A stretch of DNA of 64,000 bases from Ulota crispa (Eukaryota > Streptophyta > Bryopsida > Orthotrichales > Orthotrichaceae): NCBI GenBank assembly GCA_963920765.1, contig OY987247.1:6420471-6484470 (forward strand). Direction: 5' to 3'. The position numbers and the translations under genes are program-made. Under the pieces are notes generated by a model that saw only the letters and a program-made list of their open reading frames with translations, did not search any database and was not told the origin of the DNA. Shown here piece after piece: positions 55,606 through 64,000 of this stretch (the first letter of the stretch is position 1; the number at the start of each line of letters is the position of its first letter).

Positions 55606-56019
55606 ACTTAACTTCCATGCTGCGTGGTAGGAATTGGCCACGGTGATCAGCGGAAAGGAAAATCAGATGAGTTAGATCTCCTTCCTGCAAGAAAATTGCT
55701 GGAACAGCATTTCTGATCTTGATTTTGTTGTTTTTAATAACACTGCATTATGTATATGGCTTTGTAATTCCTTTGTTGCTTTTGTGATATTTTTGATTTC
55801 AATGACATATGGAAGTTGATTCTTGGGTGAGTAGAATTTGTATTTCCATTTTGAAAACTTAGTTCTTTATTAAAATGTTCTTATTGTATATTGAGATTTG
55901 ATGTGAGTACAGTTGCTGTTGTTGAGATTGGAATTATAATTGCATTTTGAAGTTTAGCCTTTATGGAGTTTCTCAAGTAACATTTGGTGAATATAGAGGT
56001 GCTTCTTTTTGTCTAAATA
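55606..56019. other. Intergenic stretch downstream of the dehydrogenase, no gene seen
   Basis: AT-rich; no recognisable feature until the TTAA at 56020-56023. Confidence 0.6.
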
Positions 56020-56023
56020 TTAA

Positions 56024-56959
56024 CCCCTGAGCGCCCCACAGACCAGAATGTGGTTGCTCAAAATCAAATTTTATTAGAACAAGGTCCAAATCAAATGTAT
56101 ACTATCTTGGAAAGTGTACTTTTTGTAGGGTACGGTATTACTCTCATACCACAAAGAGGGTGATGGGGATTTCACCACTTGTACAAGTGCGGACAATGCG
56201 ATATTTGTTAATTTGGGAAAAATGGTACATTTTGGGACTTTCAAGAAGTGAGTCAAGAAGTTTCAAGTGATCACCTCAAACTGACACGTGCCCCCACTTG
56301 AGAGGAGGGATTTGCAAGGGAAAAAATCTTAGTGGCTCAAATTGAATTTGATACCTTTGAATCTGGTATTAAAGTAACTTTTTGGGTTTGAGAGGATAAC
56401 AAAGTGGGACCTTGGTTTTTCCCAAATTAATAAATATTATGCCAAAATGAAATTTTGTGCATTTTAGGGTTCGGGCACAAGGATAGAGGACATTGGTATG
56501 GTCGGTGCCATACCATTAGGGTTGTTTTAGCACGCATGCCTCAGATTGAAGAAGGGTTTTGCAATTGTACCACCTAGAGCTATGCCCTTGTGAAGGTCAA
56601 AGCCATAGATGTCACAATATCACCAAATTTGGTAACAAGCGAGACAATTGTATATCACACCCCTTGCCTAAATTTCATCAAAAGGAGCCTCCTTTGAAGC
56701 ATGATTTTTTGCGTCCATAGCCACAAATCCCCCCAAAAATGGCTAATTGCCACATAGTCAACTATACTTTGACTATTATAACCTCCAAAATGGTGAGATC
56801 AAAAATTTTGCAAATTTATGGTCGGGTGCATCAAGCACCCTTTTTGCTATTTTAACGGTGAATCCTCCTGATATAATTTCCCAACTCAGGGCAAACAATG
56901 TTTTCAAGCACTGTCCCTTTTAACCTCATTTTTTGGATTCCACTGCTGGCGTTCAAGGG
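56024..56959. mobile_element. TTAA-flanked piggyBac-like element (copy C)
   Basis: TTAA (56020-56023) then CCCCTGAGCGCCCCACAG; right end in reverse complement CCCTTGAACGCCAGCAG, then TTAA (56960-56963). 936 bp, no transposase frame recognised. Confidence 0.75.
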
Positions 56960-57049
56960 TTAAGAGTATGTTGGATGATCACATGTGAGTTTGTTGGAAG
57001 GCGTGTTGATCTCCAAACACAGAAATAGATATCAATGGATGAGAATCAC

Positions 57050-57470
57050 TTCTTCAACACTTCTTGAAGGGTGGATTTGGCAAAGCTTCTTTCACAAGAG
57101 AACACAAATTGGCCATTGCTTTTGCGCATGAGTGAACATCTTTCGAAATTGACCCTGAAAATAGATCCCATGCACTTCTTGCCATCAAGTACTTTTTGTT
57201 GTCAAATATCTTTCTCAGTTTAAACCCAAGCAATCTTTTTTTAATTGAAATCCAAATGATACAAGAACAAATGCAACAAATTGATGTCGACACTTCTTTC
57301 TTAGTCCAAATGGTTCAATACCACGCGCAACATGATAATGTGAACATGGAGCACGTTTCCTTTTCAATGCAATCCCACTTATGGTATAATTTGCCCAAAG
57401 TGGATGAAAATGTGCAAAAATCAACCGTAAACTGATCAACCAAGCCTTTTCAGGGTTCAGTATTTTCAAA
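57050..57470 (-). other. Unrecognised coding-like stretch between two TTAA elements
   Basis: On the minus strand two overlapping frames stay open for about 80 codons each, one reading KKYLMARSAWDLFSGSISKD and ending LPNPPFKKC before a stop at 57054. No known domain, start or splice sites recognised. Could be a decayed gene fragment or chance. Confidence 0.2.
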
Positions 57471-57529
57471 CATTAATGAATACTTAACTAATAGTATCAC
57501 TTTGACAAATGTTTGTGCCAATGGTTTAA

Positions 57530-57752
57530 CCCCTGAGGGGCCCTTGGGCTCTAGAGATACGGTACCAAATTCGGTCACAACAAATATTCAAAAGTTTGAA
57601 TCAGCTCAAAATTAAGCGTTGCAACCATACATATTGAAAGGTTGTATGATGGTGGATGCATTTTTTTTTTGGAAAGCCCTCAAAACAACTCAAATACGTC
57701 TATATATACGGCCTTACATACAGCCGCAAAGGGCTTTCGGGCCGTTCAAGGG
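57530..57752. mobile_element. TTAA-flanked piggyBac-like element (copy D)
   Basis: TTAA (57526-57529) then CCCCTGAGGGGCCCTTGGGC; right end in reverse complement CCCTTGAACGGCCCGAAAG, then TTAA (57753-57756). 223 bp, the shortest copy in the window. Confidence 0.75.
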
Positions 57753-57756
57753 TTAA

Positions 57757-58303
57757 CGTAAATCTAAAAGTGCATATGCAGTATTACATACTCCCATATA
57801 TCGTCTCACTCTATATGCAGCCATCATCTTCCCGAACTCAACGTACAGAAGATTATGGCTGAACTATAAGGATGTGTTTTCATAAATCCTGAAATCTCTA
57901 AAGTAGGCAATGAAACCAAACAGACGCTCAAGCAGTAAATAAATCAAAAGGGAGCTATATGGAATATACTATTGTCCTACGTCCGCTCGCAGTTGCAAAA
58001 TTTTCTTTCAGGGTAAACGGAACTTTGCAAAGAGTGTAGCTAAGAAGATAAAGATGCAGGAATAGTACAAAGATGAGAAAAATGGGGCCTTGTCACGACT
58101 AGTGTGCAAGCTTCAAAGAGATGCACACCACGGGCGGCTGCTTTTATAAGTGGACAGAGTGGTTGAGGGATGGTGTGGGTAGGCTAACTAACCTTTCTGA
58201 ACCTTTCTCATGATCCCTTGACGACTCTTTTTGGTCGTGTTAGTTAGTATAATCAAATGCTGAGGAAGTGGTAAAAATAAAATGTTACCAGTTCAAGTGT
58301 CGG
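57757..58303. other. 3' flank of the expansin gene, no other gene seen
   Basis: Contains the expansin 3' UTR on the minus strand. No additional gene or repeat recognised. Confidence 0.5.
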
Positions 58304-60342
58304 TTAAAACTGGAGCCCTGAAAAAGTTTGCCCGTATATCCAGAATTGTGGAGCGACGTTCATGCTCGTCACCGTGCGGCCGTCTTCGGACGTGACCATG
58401 AATGAGAGGCTCTGTCCATTCAGGTTGGTGTTGATTTGCCAGTTCTGGCCCCAGTTGCGCCACATTGGCTGCCAGTCGGGTGTTCTGGAGCCTTTGATCT
58501 TCACTGCTTGAATGTTGCCAGTGCCGCCGACGTTTGTGATCAGCACTAAGTTGAAGAACTTGTGTCCGTTGACGGTGAAGTGCATGCCCCCCGACCTATT
58601 GCACGAAACTCTGCGCATTGACACACTACTTTAAACCAGTTGAAGAGGATCCTTTGAAGATAGTTATGGGTAAAATTATGTTTGAGTTCACATGGAAGCA
58701 CAATAAGAATTAAGAGGGACTTGTGGAGATGGTAGAATAATCAATCAGACGGAAGAAACTGGAAAAGACATGGACAAATTTAAGTCATGTGACCGATATT
58801 AGAGGCTCAAGAAATGTGACTTGCAAGTGCTCAAAAAGGTTTGAAAACTATTGCTTAGCTGAGTTCTGAGGTAGACAGTGAAAACCTAGAGGTTTGAATT
58901 TAGGACAAGTAATGGCAAATAGGCTCAGTGATGCTCCAGCTTTTTAGTGGTGCAAACAAGATTGGCTCCAGTTTTGAGTCCAGAAAACTACAGCTATACG
59001 ATAGTCTCTCAAAAATGTGCCTTCACTATTAACGCCGGCCAATCTTGTGAAATTCCAAGTTAGAAATTGAGGATCCAAAAACCTCTTCTTGAATGAAGAC
59101 AAACTTCTTGTAGGGGTTAGTATCTTTGAAGATCGAGAAAGATCTTAGTTTTAAAGACTAATTAGAACTTCAAAGTAGGCTACAATGGCAAGTTTGATGT
59201 AATTATATTGTTTTGATAATACTAATGAAATGGTGGAGATTAAGTTGGACAAAAGCAGAGAGTGAGTGTGCGGGCGTACCTTCGGTACATGACAGGCACA
59301 ATGCCTGCGCGGAACCGGGCGATGCGAAGAAAGGCCGGCTGAGCCATGTCGAAGTGTTGCCTGGGCATGTTGCACCATCCTCCGTTGTTAGTGGGAATAT
59401 GCGCATTGGGAGGGCAAAAATTGGTGGCCGTGACAGTGATGGAGGGGCTGCCTGGGATGCATCCTGCCGCATTCGTACCGCACTTGACCTCAAAGCACGA
59501 CCCGCATGAGAAGCCGGAATTGTAAAGAGCTGTGCTCAAAGCTACAGTGTTGGTTCCGTATCCGTGGATGAACACGTTGCCGTAGCCGCAAGAACCACCT
59601 GCATTGAGTCAATGCCAGACAAACCGACGTCAGAAGTCTTGTTGAGTGCGTGTAATCCACAGAAAATGCAAAATAGCACAATTTGGTTCAAGGTAACTTG
59701 ATAGTAGAGCGTCGTTACGCGAATAAACAAGCCGAGCTATGGCGTGCATCGTAAAAACTTTATGCAAAAATCTGGTAATATATGCTGGCTTGTTCTCATA
59801 ACAAGATCCCTGTCTCAATACTTGGATCCTGTGAAATTACGCTCAATCAAGCACCTTTAGAGTGGATTCAAATACAAAACCTTATAGGCTTTACACCATC
59901 AACATACTCACATTTTAGTTTCAAACCCCCGCCTGTAACGTTACGTGAAACTCTTGCCAAAGGAATTCCATATGAATTAGTACACAGGGAAATGTGAGAC
60001 AGGGAAAAATCAGAGAAGAAATAGATAGAAATGTTTAACAACTCACAGGGAAAACGTGAAGAATTCCTGAAATGCGACATGGAAATTTACAAAATTTTGC
60101 TGTTAACTAGTCAGGACTATTCCAACGCCAGAGAGCAGACAACGACACTCAGTTAATGGTGAGAGGCAATGCCAAACAACTGCAACTGGCATGTACATAC
60201 CCATGGTTCCTGCAGCGTCACTGCCACCATAGAAAGTTGCCGAAGCACCAGTCCATCCGCTCCAGCCGCCTCCAACAACTCCTTGCACGAAGAAGACCGC
60301 CAAGAGCACACACAGGAGCTTAGTGTGGACAAAGCTGGCCAT
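58304..60342 (-). CDS. Alpha-expansin
   Basis: Exons 60201-60342, 59280-59598 and 58304-58610 join in frame to 255 residues. Residues 1-24 are a signal peptide ([20 protein letters not shown]), so it is secreted to the wall. The mature N-terminal double-psi barrel shows [20 protein letters not shown], the paired cysteines, and the HFD motif (129-131) in HFDMAQPAF. The C-terminal CBM63-type domain has [29 protein letters not shown] and the end QTFSGLQF. The alpha-type insertion and [14 protein letters not shown] support EXPA rather than EXPB. Expansins loosen cellulose-hemicellulose contacts at acid pH without hydrolysis. Length and residues look normal. The upstream side carries a 171-bp tandem repeat. 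Confidence 0.95.
59940..60110 (+). repeat. Segment of expansin intron 1 shared with 32.9-33.0 kb
   Basis: Similar in direct orientation to 32873-33047 over about 170 bp. It lies within intron 1 (59599-60200), about 90 bp inside the donor. Confidence 0.6.
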
Positions 60343-60559
60343 CGTATTATATCGTAGTAAGTTACACTCTATGTTAAGAGTAACATACATTCAAACGGAA
60401 CCACACAATGCCAAGATCGAAAACAGTCACCGTCTACTGATAAATTGGTCCTAGCCTCAAACGCTCAAAACGACGAACTCCACAGTAAGATATCATTAGG
60501 TCACTGAGCCTCGCACGCGTTACAGCGCATTCGTGAGCGAAACATGTCATGCAGCTCAT

Positions 60560-61190
60560 GTACGTCCTTAGCAAGTCCAAGTGCAAGCAACGAATAGCAA
60601 AGCACACTTAGCACAGTGCATACAGCTGATTGAACGCAAACCAATTGGTGCAAACGGAACCAAAATGCCAAACGGTTTTTTAAGCCGAATTACAAAAGCA
60701 CGCGTGAGTTCAGAGAGTCTCGAAGCTCATGTATGTTCTAAGCAAGTCCAAGTGCAAGCAACGAATAGCAAAGCACACTTAGCACAGTGCATACAGCTGA
60801 TTGAACGCAAACCAATTGGTGCAAACGGAACCAAAATGCCAAACGGTTTTTTAAGCCGAATTACAAAAGCACGCGTGAGTTCAGAGAGTCTCGAAGCTCA
60901 TGTATGTTCTAAGCAAGTCCAAGTGCAAGCAACGAATAGCAATGCGCGGAGCATGCAGCTAATTGAAGGCAAATAAATCGGTCCAAACGGAACCGAAACG
61001 GCTAACGATTCCTCGAGCCGAATTACAGAGCATTCGTGAGTAAAACAAAATCTCACAGCTCATGTATGTTCTCCACAAATTAAACCAAGTGCAAGCAAAG
61101 AATTGCAATGCGCGGTATATGCAGCTAATTGAAGGCAAACAAAGCGATCCAAACGTAACTTAAATAGCGAACGATTGCTCGAGTTGAATT
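60560..61190. repeat. 171-bp tandem repeats upstream of the expansin gene
   Basis: Two virtually identical 171-bp units (from about 60580 and 60751) are followed by two more divergent ones (about 60922 and 61085). The landmark is AAGTGCAAGCAACGAATAGC, then ACGCGTGAGTTCAGAGAG. Because 171 is a multiple of three, an open frame runs through the first units, but the composition and later decay argue against a protein. The region lies 220-850 bp upstream of the start codon. Confidence 0.9.
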
Positions 61191-61194
61191 CCGC

Positions 61195-61466
61195 TTTCAA
61201 ACTTCAGAGAATAGCAGAAGTGGCATGGATCACTTCCAGCTGCATTGCAAAAACTACCGCAATAGCCGGCTGTGCTCCATCGATATATCCTCGGAGCTAC
61301 TTGCTGAGATTTGGAGAGAATTGCGAGGAACTCGGGGAAAGGAGACTGAAACAACGTGAAGATTGTTAAGAGATCTGCGATGGAAGGGATTTGGTAGTGC
61401 GATTGGCAAAGGAGGCGATCGAGGAAGAAGAAGAGACGAGCCAGGGGAAGAGCTGGTGCTTTATAC
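61195..61466 (-). promoter_or_regulatory. Possible distal expansin promoter and 5' leader
   Basis: On the minus strand TATAAA (complement of 61460-61465) is followed by a C/T-rich leader-like stretch (TCTCTTCTTCTTCCTCGATC) of the kind seen in plant 5' UTRs. If real, a 5' UTR intron of roughly 1 kb containing the tandem repeats would have to be spliced out. This is inference only; a promoter close to 60342 is equally possible. Confidence 0.25.
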
Positions 61467-61721
61467 GTATTTGCCGAGTGCCAAGGGGAGAGAGAGACAG
61501 AGTACGGACTACGGAATTCCTCATGTATGTATTTCGTATTTATTACTGTATAGTATTTATGAGAGTCGACCAACGAACCGACGGTGGACTATTTTGTCGG
61601 CTTCAGTTGCCGTCGCCGTCAGTCGTCACCGTCGGGTTTTTGGGATCTCAACCAGATCCCAATTGGTGTTTGGGGCCGGCATTTAGTGTGTTGTCAGCCT
61701 GTTGAGATTCCAAAAAAGACC

Positions 61722-62063
61722 GGGTGAAATTTGAAATTAAAAAAAAAAAAAAAAAAAAAATTCATGGATACCTCTAAAGTTTGTCATATTTTCATAGATA
61801 CCTGTGCTTTTTCAAAAATTTCACTAATATCCTTGGATCAAATTTTCAGGTGTTTCTTTTGTTGTGCATGTCACTTCTCTTCTTCCTTTATACACTTGCA
61901 TAACAAGAAAAGAATAATGTACGCACAAAGGAAGAAGGGAAGTGGCATGCACAACAATACAAACGTCTAAAATTTTTGGTCCAAAGATATTTGTGAAATT
62001 TCTGAAAAAGTAGAGATATCTAAGAAAATATGGCAAACTTCAGGGGTATCCATGAAATTTCCC
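61722..62063. mobile_element. Mutator-like MITE, copy d
   Basis: Ends GGGTGAAATTT and, inverted, GGGAAATTTCATGGATACCC, with the family's internal motifs (CACTTCTCTTCTTCCTT and its complement). An A-run of more than 20 bases interrupts the left arm. Flanks AAAAAAGAC and AAAAAAGAA resemble a 9-bp duplication. Confidence 0.75.
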
Positions 62064-62467
62064 AAAAAAGAATTATCCAAGGATATTCCAAAAAAATAAC
62101 TAATTATAATATACTCAAGGTAGAAACATAGGAAGTAATTGAAAAACTAGTCGAAAAGTGAGAAATGCCAGATTTTAGCTCCCGAAGCTAAAGTTTCTTT
62201 TAATTCCAATTATTGTTTTTAAATGTGACTATAAAAAAATCCATTGTGATTCTATCTTGAAAAATAATTAAGTTTTTATGCGAAAATTCAATTTTGATAA
62301 ATTTTCCACTTTCTTTTTTAGGAGAATGGTGATTTGGATTTATTTGTTGAAAATTAATATTGTATTTTTTAAAATTTTCACTTAATCATGTTTGTTACAA
62401 AAAACGAGGTTTTTTTTCCTTTTCGAAACAGCATTGATTTAGGTTCATGGTATTTTTATTTTTTGAA
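62064..62467. other. AT-rich intergenic stretch, no gene seen
   Basis: Homopolymer-rich, no recognisable feature. Confidence 0.6.
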
Positions 62468-63396
62468 CCCCTAAGGTCCTAAGCTATTTTTTCACCAAAA
62501 ACGGCTCCAAAACTGCCATTTCTAGTACAAGTACCAACTTTTAGAAATAAAATAAAATTCTACCCATGTAGCCATACGATCCTATACTACACTAGTATCA
62601 AAAGATGTGAAAAAAAAAAATCAAAAATTTCCACTATGTAGATTGTAAGATATTTGAGTTTGAATTGACAAAAAGTCATTTTTTGTCCCTGCAAAAATCT
62701 AGGGAGCTGCACTTCACAAGGTCATATTTGTATGAAAAAAATTCCAAAATGGTTGTAACTCTTTGGATTTGTCCTTCAAAGCAAGTTGAGTACACACTTG
62801 AAATTTGTCAAATCATTTGGAATTGTACAACACATGGGAAAAAAATATTAAGTAAAAAGAAGTAGAGAATGATTCTAACCACTAAATTGTTAAGAACTTA
62901 ATTATGGAAATGTAAAATTCCAATCCCTATGGTGGTAATGTTGTAATAAACAATCTACATCCTTAGGTTTTGTCTTTTTTCCAAAATATTGAAAATTGAG
63001 TAAAATAAAGGACTTCAAAGTTTATTTTAGAGTAGAGATTCCATGACTGTCAAGAAACAAACTCTCCTCATAATTTTCATCTCATTGATTAAAATAGAAT
63101 GATTCAAAGCTTCCCATGTATACATAAATGGAAAGAACCAATTCCAAAAAAGCAAGATTCAAAAAATGTAATTTTTAAATAAGTTTTCTATCTATCTGAC
63201 GAGCAAAGAAAATAGCATATCATGTAATAACTTTTGAACCAAGTAGTCAAAAATTATGAAATTTGTTGGGCCTTAAAGCTACTCCTTGGACACATCATGT
63301 GTGAAAATTTCAGAGAAAAAAAATAAAAATTCCATTGATAGTGAGCTGTCCAAAATTGCTATGTTGCAAAAAAAAAGATGTTCAATACTTTAGGGG
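62468..63396. mobile_element. piggyBac-like element (copy H), one TTAA altered
   Basis: Left end CCCCTAAGGTCCTAAGC follows TGAA where TTAA is expected; right end in reverse complement CCCCTAAAGTATTGAAC, then TTAA (63397-63400). The right part is similar to copies G and I (ACATAGCAATTTTGG). Confidence 0.6.
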
Positions 63397-63400
63397 TTAA

Positions 63401-63753
63401 TTGTATTGAAATGGTAAATTGTAAAAAATTATAGTTTCTTGAATCAAGTCAATGTCAATAGATAAACATAGACTTTGAAGTGGACAAAACAAAAAAAAAT
63501 AGTTTAGGCGTTTTGGACGACAAAGGAGGAACCATCATTCTTGACCATTTCAATTTTATTATGTTCAATTGACTATTCATAATAAGATATGTGTTATTTG
63601 TTGTTGTGACGATTATTCAAAAGCGTTGTTTTAAGAAATAATGCAATGATTGGTGCTTATGTTGATGAATTTTGGTAATTCCAAACCACCTGTATCCATC
63701 CTCAGCACGGACTTCTTGACTATCCACCCTAAATTTTGGAGTTTGATCCTTAA
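63401..63753. other. Intergenic stretch between two TTAA elements, no gene seen
   Basis: AT-rich with no recognisable feature; ends at TTAA 63750-63753. Confidence 0.6.
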
Positions 63754-64000
63754 CCCGTAAAGGACCAGACCCCTTTTTAGAAACATAGCGATTTTGGGCA
63801 AGTACCTGTGATTGAAGTTTTTCATATTTTAGGTTGAAATTTTAACAGAATGTGGGGACGAGGTTTATCTTTCATACGCACTAAATTTCATGGCATTTGG
63901 AATTATGAGTAAAAAGTTATGGCCTAATATGTTTTTTTTTACATTTGGCGGGCAGGCTGGGCAGATTTTTAAAAATCATTTTTTTCAAAAACAAAGTTTT
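63754..64000. mobile_element. piggyBac-like element (copy I), continues past the window
   Basis: TTAA (63750-63753) then CCCGTAAAGGACCAGACC. The next ~220 bp resemble, in inverted orientation, the right part of copy G (34650-34891) and of copy H. The other end lies outside the window. Confidence 0.65.

Noticed and set aside
60581-60976. Open frame with a 57-residue repeat
   Set aside because: It arises because the 171-bp DNA repeat is a multiple of three; later units decay without regard to frame and there is no gene context.

Overview
The window looks like nuclear DNA of a land plant or close streptophyte relative that makes swimming sperm. The genes are spliced with GT-AG introns, the intergenic DNA is AT-rich and full of transposons, and the host genes include an alpha-expansin (land-plant cell wall) and a SAXO/FAM154-type axonemal microtubule protein, which a plant without flagellated sperm would not be expected to keep. 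A bryophyte, lycophyte or fern fits best; the species cannot be named from the sequence.

Five host genes are supported, with splice junctions that keep frame throughout: a SAXO-like protein (26570-29449, minus, 3 exons, 256 aa); an RBM42-like single-RRM protein (36002-40107, plus, 7 exons, 359 aa); a CCDC174-like nuclear coiled-coil protein (44507-47105, minus, 3 exons, 267 aa); a carbonyl-reductase-like short-chain dehydrogenase (50960-55096, plus, 4 exons, 315 aa); and an alpha-expansin (58304-60342, minus, 3 exons, 255 aa). They are functionally unrelated neighbours. RBM42 and CCDC174 point towards each other's 3' ends, and both have a telo-box just upstream of the start codon.

The first 25 kb are mobile DNA: a young, near-whole Ty3/gypsy element with 2163-bp LTRs (1883-12459), a 1.6-kb TTAA-flanked element carrying a nested hAT-like MITE (13841-15396), a CACTA-like MITE (16522-16678), and a decayed 7.9-kb L1-type LINE in minus orientation bounded by an exact 17-bp target duplication (17037-24899). 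The rest is a gene-plus-MITE landscape.

The most unusual pattern is a set of short elements whose ends read TTAA-CCCY... and ...RGGG-TTAA. Seven have both ends visible (one with a changed TSD) and two more have one end visible. They look like non-autonomous piggyBac-type transposons, and a paralogous empty site in the window confirms one boundary. Other families are a Mutator-like MITE (four copies, 9-bp TSD), an 8-bp-TSD MITE (two copies, one holding a 1.1-kb Helitron-like insert), a Stowaway MITE, a TA-flanked MITE and two CACTA-like MITEs. Tandem duplications have repeatedly involved gene ends: a splice donor, a splice acceptor, and the 3' coding ends of two genes have been copied locally.
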